Positions 43,526 to 53,207 of a stretch of 64,000 nucleotides of DNA are shown here, one piece after another. Position 1 is the stretch's first letter. Each line of letters opens with the position of its first letter. The notes below the pieces were generated by a model. That model was not told where the DNA came from. It did not search any database and worked only from the letters and a program-made list of their open reading frames with translations. A program made the position numbers and the translations under genes. The stretch spans positions 1-64,000 of the forward strand of contig JAGUZQ010000110.1 in assembly GCA_020060765.1 (NCBI GenBank). The letters are read 5' to 3'. The stretch comes from Planctomycetota bacterium (GTDB taxonomy: Bacteria; Planctomycetota; SZUA-567).

Positions 43526-45013
43526 TCAAACACCCTCACAGTCAGTCACTGACAATAGTTGCGATTTCCAGTTTACATAAGCTTCGCCATATGCCCCACG
43601 CTCCGGCGCAATGGTTTTTTCCACCGCAAGAGTTGCAAAAGCTTCAGTAAAAGATGGATAAACCCCGGCACCGATGCCTGCTCCGCGCGCCGCGCCCAGC
43701 GCGCCGTCGGTGTTGTACAGTTCTATCGTCACGCCTCCCGCTCCGGCGAGGGTATGCGAGAAGATATCGCTCAGGAACATGTTGGTCGCGCCCGCGCGAA
43801 GCAGACGCGCTTCGATTCCCGCCTCCCGCATGACTTCCATCCCGTAGATAAAAGAAAAAGCCACGCCCTCCTGCACCGCGCGGCAGAGATGGGCGGGGCC
43901 GTGGCGGTTGAGGTCAAGCCCCAATATCCGCGCGCCGGGATTGGCATTGCCCAGCACCCGCTCCGCGCCGTTGCCGAAAGGCAGAACCCTCACTCCCTCC
44001 GCGCCGACAGTAACAGTCGCGGCCAGCCGGTTCATCTCCGCGTATTCCAAACCGCCCAGCAAACGGCGCGTCCAGGCATTCATAATCCCCGCGCCGTTAA
44101 TACAAAGCAACACGCCCAGGCGCGGTGCTGTCGCAGTGTGGTTAAGATGCAGGAAAGTGTTGACGCGCGATTGCGGATCGAAACGCTTCCGGTCGGTGAC
44201 GCCGTAAACCACGCCGGAAGTTCCCGCCGTCGCCGCGATTTCACCCGGCTCAAGCACGTTCAGCGACAGGGCATTATTGGGCTGGTCACCGCCCCGATAG
44301 GACACGGGAATGCCTGCTTTCAGTCCGAACGCGTCGGCTGCCTCGCGCGTGAGTACTCCCTGCACGCCGAAGGTTGGCGTCAAATCCGGCAGTACCTCCT
44401 GATCAAAGCCGAAAGAGTCCAGCAGAAATCCGCATGGCTCGTCTTGCTGAAAATCCCAGAATATCCCTTCCGACAGACCGGAAGCGGTAGTGCGCGCCAG
44501 ACCGGTCAGGCGCGAGACCAGCCAGTCGCCCGGCAGCATGATCTTGTCTGTCTTTGCATAAATCTCCGGCTCGTTTTCCTTTACCCAGGCGAATTTCGCC
44601 GCCGTGAAATTACCGGGGGAATTCAGCAGGCTGGACAGGCACCGCTCCGCGCCAAGCTGCTCGAAAGCCTTTTTGCCATAAGGAACTGCCCGGCTGTCGC
44701 ACCAGATAATGGCGGGGCGCAAGACGTTCATCTCCCTGTCCACGCAGACCAGCCCGTGCATCTGGTAGGCAATGCCTATCGCCTGCACTTCCGCGCCGTC
44801 GCTGCATGCCGCTTGCAACGCCAGGCGCACGGCGGCGCGCGCGTTTTCGTACCACATGGCCGGATCCTGCTCGGCGAAGCCGGGGTGCGGCGAGGAAATC
44901 GGCTGCTCCGTCTCAGGAAAAAAAGCACTCGCGACACAAGCGCCTGTTTCCGCCGACAGCAGCGACGCCTTTACCGCCGAACTGCCCAGATCGATGCCCA
45001 GAAGATATCCCAT
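43526..45013 (-). CDS. xylB: Xylulokinase, FGGY family
   Basis: About 495 residues, phosphorylating D-xylulose to xylulose 5-phosphate. The N-terminal phosphate loop [14 protein letters not shown], the [27 protein letters not shown] block and the C-terminal [11 protein letters not shown] segment are family hallmarks. Met at 45013 has AGGA 6 nt upstream and is preferred to Met 45019. It is the first gene of the xylBA operon and faces a divergent AraC regulator. The xylose transporter is not in the window. Confidence 0.94.
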   Translation of the reverse strand: MGYLLGIDLGSSAVKASLLSAETGACVASAFFPETEQPISSPHPGFAEQDPAMWYENARAAVRLALQAACSDGAEVQAIGIAYQMHGLVCVDREMNVLRPAIIWCDSRAVPYGKKAFEQLGAERCLSSLLNSPGNFTAAKFAWVKENEPEIYAKTDKIMLPGDWLVSRLTGLARTTASGLSEGIFWDFQQDEPCGFLLDSFGFDQEVLPDLTPTFGVQGVLTREAADAFGLKAGIPVSYRGGDQPNNALSLNVLEPGEIAATAGTSGVVYGVTDRKRFDPQSRVNTFLHLNHTATAPRLGVLLCINGAGIMNAWTRRLLGGLEYAEMNRLAATVTVGAEGVRVLPFGNGAERVLGNANPGARILGLDLNRHGPAHLCRAVQEGVAFSFIYGMEVMREAGIEARLLRAGATNMFLSDIFSHTLAGAGGVTIELYNTDGALGAARGAGIGAGVYPSFTEAFATLAVEKTIAPERGAYGEAYVNWKSQLLSVTDCEGV

Positions 45014-45139
45014 CCGCATTCCTCCCCTTGCGCAATATCATTATTATGCCTTATCTTTCGGTATTGCGCCTTGAATATCCGCGCATTTTATAGCACAATA
45101 ATCTCAATCTGATTTCAACCGGAAGCAGGATCGACACTT

Positions 45140-46045
45140 ATGCGCAAAATCCCCGCCGCCCGCAGAAGCTACTATTTCCGCGATGAAAACTTTCCGCTGG
45201 CGGTGCGCCGGGTACTTGCAGACAAGGCCGCGGCGCAGTCGCACGAGCACGATCTGACCGAGGTCGCCCATTCCCACGACTTCACCGAACTGGTGGTGGT
45301 GACCGGCGGCCTGGGCGTGCATCGGCTGGAGGGAGTGGATTTTCCGGTGGCGGCGGGAGATGTGTTTCTGCTGCACCAGGAACAGGAACATTTTTTTCAC
45401 AGCCGCGATCGGCTGGAACTGCTGAATGTCATGTATGACCTGAACGGTTTGCGGCTGCCGGAAAACCTGTTGCGTACGATGCCGGGTTATTGCGCCTTGT
45501 TCATGCTGGAACCGGCCTACCGGCGGCGCCACCGTTTCGCCAGCCGCCTGCACCTCAAGCGAATGCCGCTGGCGCAGGTCGAGCAACTGATTTCCGATAT
45601 CGAAACCGGGCTTGCCGGGGAGGAAGCGGGGCGCGAGGCGCTGGCAATCAGCCGCCTGCTGGAACTGATGGTGTTTCTTTCGCGCAGTTACGGCCACAGC
45701 GAAGCGACCGAGGCACGCGCGCTGCTGCGCGTGGGCGGAGTCATCGGCGCGCTGGAGCAAGACAGCGTCAGAGCATGGACAGTGCCGGAACTGATGAAAC
45801 TCGCGCATATGTCGCGCAGCAACCTGATGCGGGTATTCCGCCAGGCGACCGGGCAGACGCCGGTGGAATACCTTATCCGCCTGCGCCTGCGCAAAGCCAT
45901 GTCGTTGCTGCGGCAGACCGACTGGAGCGTGACCCGGATCGCGTCGGCGGCGGGGTTCGAGGACAGCAATTACTTTTCCCGCCAGTTCCGCCAGGTTCTG
46001 GGACAGTCCCCGTCGTCGTACCGGCGGGGATTTCCTGAGACATAA
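45140..46045 (+). CDS. AraC family regulator, probably of xylose genes
   Basis: 301 residues. An N-terminal cupin domain contains HEHDLTEVAHSHDFTELVVVTGG, the metal/sugar-binding barrel seen in RhaS-like proteins. The C-terminal double HTH has VPELMKLAHMSRSNLMRVFRQATGQTPVEYLI and ITRIASAAGFEDSNYFSRQFRQVLG-like sequence. It is transcribed divergently from xylBA with about 125 nt between the starts, so it most likely activates that operon. It converges with the DUF4838/CBM9 gene, with 6 nt between stops. Confidence 0.88.
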   Translation: MRKIPAARRSYYFRDENFPLAVRRVLADKAAAQSHEHDLTEVAHSHDFTELVVVTGGLGVHRLEGVDFPVAAGDVFLLHQEQEHFFHSRDRLELLNVMYDLNGLRLPENLLRTMPGYCALFMLEPAYRRRHRFASRLHLKRMPLAQVEQLISDIETGLAGEEAGREALAISRLLELMVFLSRSYGHSEATEARALLRVGGVIGALEQDSVRAWTVPELMKLAHMSRSNLMRVFRQATGQTPVEYLIRLRLRKAMSLLRQTDWSVTRIASAAGFEDSNYFSRQFRQVLGQSPSSYRRGFPET

Positions 46046-46051
46046 ATCCAA

Positions 46052-49045
46052 TCACGGCAGGATCAGATTGATTTCGTCCAGCCGCAACGTTACCTCCCGG
46101 GTGGGCTTGCCCAGATAGAATAGCAAGGTCTGCATCCGGGAGAGGTCAGCCTTTTTGCCAGCTTCGTCCAGCATGAATACGAGTTGGCGGTTCCAGCCGG
46201 GCTTGAGTTCGTAACTGCCGAAAGCCGCTTTTCCCTTTCCCTTGCCCGCGTCCAGCCGCAGACCCAGCCGCGCCGGAGTTTCACCTTCCAGAAAAACGTC
46301 GAACCGAACCGCCTTGAATACCGACCAGTCTGCCTGTTCCGCATGCAGCTTCACGCCGGGATAGGAATTTTCCGCGCGCGGGAGATTGATCAGCAGCGCG
46401 CCTTCCCCGGAGCTGCGCGTCAGTTCGCATTTCGCGCCGTTCTCCGACGTAAATGCGGCACCATCGGAGTCTTTATCAAAAGTCGCTAAAGTAATAACAC
46501 CATCCAGTGTCGCCAGGCCGAAACTATAAGGATTACAGAAACCGCCATCGGTGACCGACCAAGTCGACAATTCCAGCGGCTGCCCGACGGGACGACGCTC
46601 GCGCCCGAAATTCAGCCCAAAGCGCGGCGCGAGTTTCATTCCGTTTACCGGTATCGCCACCTCGACCGTCCAGCGCCGGAGTTCGGTATCGATCACGGTC
46701 TTGGCCTCAACTTGCGGTTTCCATGACTTATCGGTGCCTCCGACTAAAATCGTGCCGATCGAATTCACCACCACTTGCCGGTATTCTTTCCGGGTCAGGC
46801 CGGGATCGATAAATATCTCCACGCAGTCGTCTTCCCAGACATTGCCGCCGGGAGTCTTCACCTGCGCGATCATATCGCTCAAGCGGTCTTCCGTGCATTC
46901 AAATGCAACATACAACGTTTCGCCGAGCAGACCGATGCGTGCGATAGTGGCCATGCGGGGGGCGCCCATACCATTGGAAAGCATGAGCGGAACCTGCGCA
47001 GCGTCTTTCCATGCCGCGTCTTCCGATACAATTCCGTCCATCTTCGGCGCAACCGGTAGCGGCTTGAGTTTGAGATATTTCTCCGCGCGGCTGCTGGTCG
47101 ACTCCAGCATGTCGATCCGTTTCTTCACAAAAGGCCGCACCTCAGCCTGCGCTTCCGGGGAGAAGGAAACAGTTATCCACCGCTCCCAGTTTTCCGCGTA
47201 ACGCTTCAGGATTTTCTCGCGCTCGAACGGGAACGGTTTCCCCGCCTTCGCCAACGACGGCTCCAGCCACAGCAGCGCCGAATCAACCGGGATACGCTCG
47301 TGCGCCACACGTGACAGCATCGCGGCGTCGCCGACACAAGCCGCTTCGGCCGCGTTGAAAATCTTTTCCACCTTGAGGAAAAAATCGAGATCGAGATAGG
47401 CCTTGTGCAGATCGACCCGGTCGAGGTCGATTATCCTGAGTTTGCATTCCCGCTGGCGGCGTTCGACATAGTCGAGATACTCGCGCATCGGTTTCGCCGC
47501 CGCGCCGTAATAGCCTTTGAAAAAAACATCCAACAGCGGCGCGACCGGGCGTTCTGGATTCTGCATCAGCTTGTAGATCAACCACACCCGCAACGCTGAG
47601 AAGGAAGAAACGTCATCTGGACCCCAGCTGTCGGTTGGCACGCCGCCGCCGCCAAAATCCTCGTTTTCCAGGAACAGGCTTTCCGCTTTGTTTGCCCGCA
47701 GATATTGGAGATCGGGTTGCAGCGCATTAATATTTGAACTGGGCGCGTAGAAACCGGGCGGATGCGGCTTGCGATACCACATATAATCCCAGAAAGCCAG
47801 ATGCGAGGAAATGCGCTGCCAAGAATCGAACGAGTCCCGCAATTCCTTATTCATCGGATGGGTGAACGGTCGCACGCATTCCGCCCGACCGTAATTGTCA
47901 CACCAGCGCATCATCACGTTGCGGCGAGGCTTTATGGTCTTCGGCGGGTCGAGCGTGAAGTTATACGCAAAGGTCTGGATAATCACGTCCGAAAACTCGC
48001 GCTCTATCCGTGCGGCGATGTCGTTGATAAAATCCAACAACAAACCCGCCTGCCCTCCCTCGCGTTCCGCCAGTTCCTTGCAGCGGGGACAGGCGCAGAT
48101 GCAGTCGGTACAGTCATTCTGGCTGAGTTCGTAAAATATGCGCGGACGGCTTCCTGCCTTCTCCGCCTCTTCCCGGTCTTTCCGGATTTCTTCCAGCATG
48201 CGGTCAGCAACAAGGTTGCGTACCTCAGGATTGGTCGCGCAAAGCTGGAAGAACGAGCGGGTATGTCCGCGCGAATCGGTCATCCATTTTCCATCCAGCC
48301 CCATGCCGAGATATTCCGGATGAGTCTGGGCAAATTCGGCGGCAGGGATATACTTGCCGAACGTGTGACAATCGACTTTTTCGAACGCGTCGATACTGGA
48401 TTCCCGATTCCAGCGCAGAAAACGCTGATCCCGCTCCTTGGCGGCTGCGTCGCCTTTGAAGTGACGCGGGGAATACTGACAATGATAATAAAACGCCGGG
48501 CTTCCCCGTTCGTTCAAGGCGGGGATGGCAAAAGTAGCGGCCGAAGGAACCACTTCCGCCTCGTCTGACAGAACATACATCCCGGCCTGCGTCTCCAGGA
48601 ATTCGTACACGCCGTACTCCGCCCCGCGCGGCAGGCCTCCGGTAATCATGAGATTGTCGCCCACGACCCGCACCAGCCATTCCTCCGGCTCAAACTTGGC
48701 CAGGTCGATTCCCTGCGCCGAAGCGAAAACGGTTGCGCCGACATAAATCGCTTTCGCCGGTTGCGCGCCGCTTTCCGCCTGCACGGCAAAGGTCGCGCCG
48801 GTTATGCGCTTCAGCGATTCCGCCAATTCCTTGACCGCGCGCTCTTCCGACGCGGAAGTCTTTTCCGGCTTGACGATGATGTAATCGGTTTTCCCCTCGG
48901 AAGCCAACATCAGAACCGGTTTCGCGTTTTTCGTTTTCGCGGAGTCTTCCGGCGCGCAGCCAGGCATTCCCAACAGCGCGAAACCGAACGCAAACAGACA
49001 CAGCATTGTCATTACACATACGACGGTAGTTCTGATCTTCGACAT
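46052..49045 (-). CDS. DUF4838 lipoprotein with C-terminal CBM9-like domain
   Basis: 997 residues. The signal peptide ends in a lipobox near LGMPGC. The N-terminal alpha/beta domain and DUF4838 barrel resemble the 29102 protein (ITGATFAVQAE, MITGGLPRGAEYGVYEFLE, CACPRCKELAER, MRWCDNYGRAE). Residues about 665-835 form a CBM9/DOMON-like sugar-binding fold (APKMDGIVSEDAAWKDA, LYVAFECTEDRL, WEDDCVEIFIDPG). Residues 850-997 are a further beta-sandwich. It likely binds and perhaps cleaves a polysaccharide outside the cytoplasm. It is 70 nt downstream of the second AbiEi/prepilin fusion and probably in its operon. Confidence 0.85.
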   Translation of the reverse strand: MSKIRTTVVCVMTMLCLFAFGFALLGMPGCAPEDSAKTKNAKPVLMLASEGKTDYIIVKPEKTSASEERAVKELAESLKRITGATFAVQAESGAQPAKAIYVGATVFASAQGIDLAKFEPEEWLVRVVGDNLMITGGLPRGAEYGVYEFLETQAGMYVLSDEAEVVPSAATFAIPALNERGSPAFYYHCQYSPRHFKGDAAAKERDQRFLRWNRESSIDAFEKVDCHTFGKYIPAAEFAQTHPEYLGMGLDGKWMTDSRGHTRSFFQLCATNPEVRNLVADRMLEEIRKDREEAEKAGSRPRIFYELSQNDCTDCICACPRCKELAEREGGQAGLLLDFINDIAARIEREFSDVIIQTFAYNFTLDPPKTIKPRRNVMMRWCDNYGRAECVRPFTHPMNKELRDSFDSWQRISSHLAFWDYMWYRKPHPPGFYAPSSNINALQPDLQYLRANKAESLFLENEDFGGGGVPTDSWGPDDVSSFSALRVWLIYKLMQNPERPVAPLLDVFFKGYYGAAAKPMREYLDYVERRQRECKLRIIDLDRVDLHKAYLDLDFFLKVEKIFNAAEAACVGDAAMLSRVAHERIPVDSALLWLEPSLAKAGKPFPFEREKILKRYAENWERWITVSFSPEAQAEVRPFVKKRIDMLESTSSRAEKYLKLKPLPVAPKMDGIVSEDAAWKDAAQVPLMLSNGMGAPRMATIARIGLLGETLYVAFECTEDRLSDMIAQVKTPGGNVWEDDCVEIFIDPGLTRKEYRQVVVNSIGTILVGGTDKSWKPQVEAKTVIDTELRRWTVEVAIPVNGMKLAPRFGLNFGRERRPVGQPLELSTWSVTDGGFCNPYSFGLATLDGVITLATFDKDSDGAAFTSENGAKCELTRSSGEGALLINLPRAENSYPGVKLHAEQADWSVFKAVRFDVFLEGETPARLGLRLDAGKGKGKAAFGSYELKPGWNRQLVFMLDEAGKKADLSRMQTLLFYLGKPTREVTLRLDEINLILP

Positions 49046-49115
49046 TATGAGCCTCCGTGAGTTTTGCCATTACGGACAGTTGTTTTGCCAAGTCTTCATT
49101 TCTGCGATGAGGCCG

Positions 49116-50507
49116 TCAGTCTCCCGTCGCGCGTGTCCACTCCCCCTTGGGTAAGGCGGTGGTGCCGGTGCCGACCGTGTCGAACGGGAACTTGGTCGAG
49201 ATGTGTGTGTCGCAATAGAGATAATTCCACTTGCCGTTGTGCGCGGGAGCGCCGATGCCAGACTCCTGCTGATCGGGGCTGAGAGCATAGCAACACGAGC
49301 AATTTCCCAAAGTCTGGTTATCGCTGGGACGTTCTAGCAGTAAAATCGTTCCCGAAGGCTGGGTGATATCCCGCCCCAGGCGGAACACCGGTGGAGCAGG
49401 ATAGACATTGTAACGCGGCACCATCGTGCCTTTGTCAACGCCCGCGCCGTTGGCCGAATAACTGCGCAAATGCGATACCCCGTCCACGGGACATACCAGA
49501 AGCGGCTTGGGGACATTGGAATAATAGTGTTTCTTTTGCGCGTCGGTAAGATTGCCGCCCAGGTAGTGATCGAGCAGATCGTCCCAGGTCAATTCAATAT
49601 TATCAGCGAGGTAGACCCAATACGCGAAAGGCAGCGCGCCCCGGTGATCGCTGGCGTAATCCTGAAAAGCAATGCCGACCTGCCGTAAGTTACTGCCGCA
49701 GGCAATTGACTGGGTAATCTGCCGCGCTTTCGACAGCGTCGGCAACAGCAACGCCGCCAGAATCGAAATTATCGCAATTACCACCAGCAGTTCCACCAGC
49801 GTGAAAGCCTGTATTCCCCGCATCCGCCCATACTCCCGCCGAAACTTATAGCCTCCGGTTACTGGCGAAGTCACAAGTCCGCCTTTTCCCTGATGCCTTT
49901 CGGATAACTCACCCATCGCCATTTCTCCTGTCTTCGGGGCGCATTCCTGTAACTCGGGGAGCCAGCCCCGCATCCTTGCCAGAGGCAGCGTCAGATAACC
50001 GGCGGCTATGGCACCGCGCACGGTTTCCACGAAAATTCCTTGCCGCGATAAATCATCTTTCAACTCCGCCAAAACCCAGCCCGGTTTGGCAATACGCAGC
50101 ACGCCCTTGCGCATGATTTCGTGACTGGGCACCTCTATTTTATAAATGCTGACAGCAGGCGAATTTTTGCGGAAATCAGCCGGAACCGCGAGACATACTT
50201 TTTTCGGCGCGATCTCCACTAGTCCGCAGAAATGCAAAGCGCTTTCGTGGCAGATTATTCCCTGCGGCTTTCCGTCATTGCTCCTGCTCCAAAACGCCCA
50301 GCGGAACAACTCGCCGAAGGGATAAGAACCATCGTTACCTTTTAGATAGTATATCCCGACATCTATTCTGAACCACTGATTTGTCTGGCAATAGTGGGAG
50401 TGGGTGTTATTGCCGAAACCAAGTTCAATCGCCTGTTTGGCTGAAAAATATCCGCCTTGCCTGGCGGCAAGCTCTTTCAAGGCGATCTGTTTTGATTTTT
50501 TAGCCAT
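49116..50507 (-). CDS. AbiEi-like winged-helix domain fused in frame to a prepilin-like protein (copy 2)
   Basis: A single 463-residue frame. Residues 1-185 align by eye with copy 1: GGYFSAKQAIELGF, WFRIDVGIYYL, WSRSNDGKPQGIICHESALHFCGL, VCLAVPADFRK. The prepilin part has [24 protein letters not shown] from about residue 234, with Ala at the -1 processing position. It ends in a relaxed H-X9-D motif (HNGKWNYLYCDT). Internal ATGs at 49916 (AGGAG, 8-nt spacing) and 49823 (GGGAG, 9-nt spacing) could start a separate prepilin; the latter gives the classic short leader MRGIQA. ATG 50507 has AAAGGA upstream; the frame extends to 50588 but without support. The sulfatase gene is upstream and a DUF4838 gene downstream. 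Confidence 0.8.
   Translation of the reverse strand: MAKKSKQIALKELAARQGGYFSAKQAIELGFGNNTHSHYCQTNQWFRIDVGIYYLKGNDGSYPFGELFRWAFWSRSNDGKPQGIICHESALHFCGLVEIAPKKVCLAVPADFRKNSPAVSIYKIEVPSHEIMRKGVLRIAKPGWVLAELKDDLSRQGIFVETVRGAIAAGYLTLPLARMRGWLPELQECAPKTGEMAMGELSERHQGKGGLVTSPVTGGYKFRREYGRMRGIQAFTLVELLVVIAIISILAALLLPTLSKARQITQSIACGSNLRQVGIAFQDYASDHRGALPFAYWVYLADNIELTWDDLLDHYLGGNLTDAQKKHYYSNVPKPLLVCPVDGVSHLRSYSANGAGVDKGTMVPRYNVYPAPPVFRLGRDITQPSGTILLLERPSDNQTLGNCSCCYALSPDQQESGIGAPAHNGKWNYLYCDTHISTKFPFDTVGTGTTALPKGEWTRATGD
49914..49929 (-). promoter_or_regulatory. Internal Shine-Dalgarno and ATG at the HTH/prepilin junction (copy 2)
   Basis: AGGAG (complement of 49925-49929) precedes in-frame ATG codons at 49922 (2 nt) and 49916 (8 nt). 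Only the second has workable spacing and would begin MGELSERHQGKGG. A further in-frame ATG at 49823 has CGGGAG 9 nt upstream. The position at the domain junction matches copy 1 although the DNA differs. Confidence 0.6.
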
Positions 50508-50909
50508 GGCAATCCTTTTTCCGCTTTGCCATAACCTTACAATACATTCCGTAATTAGCAACAGCACCGCAATACAGTGCCTGCACATTATGCAATCCTA
50601 CACGTCTATATCCTTACAATTTCGATGTTTACATTTATCGCATAAAATGCGGCGGAGGACGTTTGCGCCTGGAAGCCGGTACGGGATTGTTTTTAATGAT
50701 ATGGCATAAGGCGGGAGCTAAGGACAATATGGTTTAATTACGGAAAAATCCTTCTGGTTTCAGAAAAAAACTCACGGTCGTCATTCCCGCGCAGGCGGGA
50801 ATCCAGGGGAGAAACCGCACGCAACACCTCCTGGATTCCCGCCTTCGCGGGAATGACGATTCGTACAAAGTGCGAAACTCGAACTTATGACAAGTCCACG
50901 GAATTGGAA
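50508..50909. other. Gap between the sulfatase and copy-2 fusion genes
   Basis: 402 nt. It contains the RBS of the fusion gene, an AT-rich stretch that probably carries its promoter (no clear -35/-10 pair found), and the inverted-repeat element at 50778-50859. TGTATTG occurs twice on the minus strand about 31 nt apart upstream of the fusion gene. A plus-strand 101-codon frame (50404-50709) is antisense to the gene start and is not supported. Confidence 0.5.
50778..50859. repeat. GTCATTCCCGCG inverted-repeat element, copy B
   Basis: An 82-bp element. The left arm TCGTCATTCCCGCGCAGGCG plus GGAATCCAGG and the right arm CCTGGATTCCCGCCTTCGCG plus GGAATGACGA are inverted copies, each self-complementary. 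The sequence before the right arm, ACGCAACACC, is identical to copy C. It lies downstream of the sulfatase gene. Confidence 0.75.
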
Positions 50910-52367
50910 TTATACCGCGTGTCGCTTGCGCAATTCCGCCGCCGCCCAGGCTCGGTCGGTTTCCTCCAGCCGCTTACAGTATTTTTCCAACTGCATCTTC
51001 GGCTTGGCGTGCTGCGGCCCGCCTTCGTGAATCACCGTCCACAGCGGGTCAACAGTACACCTGTCGGCCATGGCCAGCATCCGGTCGTCGTGCCACTCGC
51101 ACAACCTATGCGCCGCTTCCCGGCAGAGGTCTGGACGCGTGGGGGCAAGGTCGGTCTGTTCGTGGGGGTCGGCCACGACGTCGAACAGCATTTCCCGCGG
51201 GTGCAGGCGCAGTCCGTCGTGATAGGTGCGGATATACTGATAGCGATCCCACCTCACCGCGCGCTGGCAGACATGGGCGCACTGTCCCAGCACCAGGTAA
51301 TCCCGCGCGCAGTCCTTACCTTCTTGTAGAACCGGCGCGTAGCTTTCTCCTTGCCATTTTTCAAAAGGTTCAACCCCGAACAGATCGGCCAGCGTGGGCG
51401 GGAGGTCGAGGTTGTAGTGCAACCCCGCATCGGCATGGCCTTTTTTACAGCCCGGCCACCGGATTATCATCGGAATCCGGTGGGTAGCGTAATCGGCGGT
51501 GCCGTGCTCCATGTAGATGCCGAGTTCCCCCTGGTTTTCGCCGTGGTCGGAAGTGATGATAACCGCCACATCTTCCATTACGCCCTGCTTTTCCAGGGCG
51601 GCGAAAATCATGCCGATGTGGCTGTCCATGTAGGCGATGCCGCAATCGTAACCGTCGATGTGCTTGCGCAGGTCTTGCATGTTGCGGACTTCCGGCACAT
51701 GTCGGGGGTATTCCGGTCTTGGGTTACTATCATACATATTTATTTCGCGCGCGCAGTGCGGACCGACTGCCTGCTGATGCGATTCCACCACTTCCTCGGT
51801 CAGCCACTCCGGTAACGGCTCGCCTGCAAACGGGTTGCCGAATTTTTCAGGCGCACGGTAAAATCCATGCGCGTCCCAATAATTGATGTGCAGGAACCAG
51901 TTATCTTCCGACGCGTTGTTTTTTATCCAGTCCAGCACTATCGGGGTGATATTTTCTGCTGATTCATTGCCGCATTTACCGGTATTGTGCATTTCGTTAA
52001 AACCGCTGTAGAACCACCAGGCGCCGTGGCGTTCGGCGAAGGGGCTGACGGAAACTGTTTTGAGTCCCTGCGCACGCAAAGTATCGACAAAACCCTTGTC
52101 GACCGCACGGAATCCGCGCGTCTCTCCCTGCAAGCGCAAGTCCGCCGCGGTGCCTCCATGCCCGACCACGCCGGTGTCGATGCCGAAGCGCCCGGTAAAA
52201 AGCGCCGCCCGGCTGGGCAGGCAGGGCGCGTCGGAGCAATAATAATTGTCGAACCGCACACCCTCGCTCGCGATGCGGTCGATGTTGGGGCTGGTGTTGC
52301 GATGATAGCCGTAACAACCAAGATGATCCGGACGCAGGGTGTCGAGATCAAGAAACAGAATTCGCAT
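50910..52367 (-). CDS. Sulfatase (formylglycine-dependent)
   Basis: About 485 residues. ATG 52367 has AGGAG 5 nt upstream. The N-terminal RILFLDLDTLRPDHLGCYGY holds the first metal-binding Asp pair. The modification site CLPSRAALFTGR places the Cys converted to formylglycine at residue 49. IITSDHGENQGELG supplies further metal ligands. No signal peptide is visible, so the enzyme appears cytoplasmic, like many Lentisphaerota sulfatases acting on imported sulfated sugars. It needs a formylglycine-generating enzyme; the only SUMF1 domain in the window is the kinase fusion. The upstream IclR gene (66 nt, same strand) is the likely regulator. Confidence 0.9.
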   Translation of the reverse strand: MRILFLDLDTLRPDHLGCYGYHRNTSPNIDRIASEGVRFDNYYCSDAPCLPSRAALFTGRFGIDTGVVGHGGTAADLRLQGETRGFRAVDKGFVDTLRAQGLKTVSVSPFAERHGAWWFYSGFNEMHNTGKCGNESAENITPIVLDWIKNNASEDNWFLHINYWDAHGFYRAPEKFGNPFAGEPLPEWLTEEVVESHQQAVGPHCAREINMYDSNPRPEYPRHVPEVRNMQDLRKHIDGYDCGIAYMDSHIGMIFAALEKQGVMEDVAVIITSDHGENQGELGIYMEHGTADYATHRIPMIIRWPGCKKGHADAGLHYNLDLPPTLADLFGVEPFEKWQGESYAPVLQEGKDCARDYLVLGQCAHVCQRAVRWDRYQYIRTYHDGLRLHPREMLFDVVADPHEQTDLAPTRPDLCREAAHRLCEWHDDRMLAMADRCTVDPLWTVIHEGGPQHAKPKMQLEKYCKRLEETDRAWAAAELRKRHAV

Positions 52368-52433
52368 TTTTTCTCCTATCGAATATGACTCAAAGATAAA
52401 TTGTTTGATGCACAACTTATTTTGAACAAGTCC

Positions 52434-53207
52434 TTAATCTGAAAACGGAACATCCTGGTATGCAAACGCCTGCGGTCGTGAAAGTTCCTCCGCATGTTTA
52501 AGAACCTGCTCGTAAATATCAACATCAGCATTAACGCAAACGTTAATGATCCGGGCGACAACCAGCGCCCCGACCGGCTTGCCCTGCGACAGCACGACCG
52601 CCCCTGTGCGTTTCACGCCATAGGGGTTGGCGGTCAAATCCTCGCACCAGCCTCGTTTTTTCGCTTTTTCAAGCTGGTCAGACACTTCTTCCTTGCCGAT
52701 AAACTGCTTTTCCGAGCCGTTATATTTCCAGAATCCTTCCCTGGCATAATCCCCAGCCTCACGGAAAAAAGCATTGCCCAGTATGGCTGCACTTTCCAGT
52801 TCGCCCACCCATCCCCTCACATAGCCCACCCGCGCGCGCACGCCCACTTCCCCGCGCGCCGGTTCCGCACGGGCAGTCATGACCATGCCGGTTTCCCCGG
52901 GCAGGTAAAACTCCGCCGCATGACCTGTGGCGTTTGCTAACGCGGACAAGGCATCGCGCAATCTTTCCCCGAACGCCTGGTCTGTCTCGGTAATCCTGAC
53001 CAGCCTAGCCACTGCCAGATATTTTTTAGTCCGGCTGTCGCGCGCCAGCAGATCAAGCGCCTCAAGCGCGCCCAAAAGACGAGTAAGTGAAGATTTGGGA
53101 AACCCGGTGAGAGCAGCGATGTCCTCCAGCGATATCGCCTCCTTGCCGTCCAGCAAACGCAGGATTTCGATACCGCGAACCAGAGCTGGCGCAGAGGTTT
53201 CAGTCAT
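52434..53207 (-). CDS. IclR family transcriptional regulator
   Basis: About 257 residues from ATG 53207, with GGGG 6 nt upstream. The N-terminal winged helix has LVRGIEILRLLDGKEAISLEDIAALTGFPKSSLTRLLGAL. The C-terminal effector domain ends in GAVVLSQGKPVGALVVARI. IclR proteins bind small carboxylates or sugar-acid intermediates. It is followed by the sulfatase gene and may control both it and the rest of the 46-52 kb polysaccharide locus. A longer frame to 53372 would run through the promoter. Confidence 0.87.
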   Translation of the reverse strand: MTETSAPALVRGIEILRLLDGKEAISLEDIAALTGFPKSSLTRLLGALEALDLLARDSRTKKYLAVARLVRITETDQAFGERLRDALSALANATGHAAEFYLPGETGMVMTARAEPARGEVGVRARVGYVRGWVGELESAAILGNAFFREAGDYAREGFWKYNGSEKQFIGKEEVSDQLEKAKKRGWCEDLTANPYGVKRTGAVVLSQGKPVGALVVARIINVCVNADVDIYEQVLKHAEELSRPQAFAYQDVPFSD

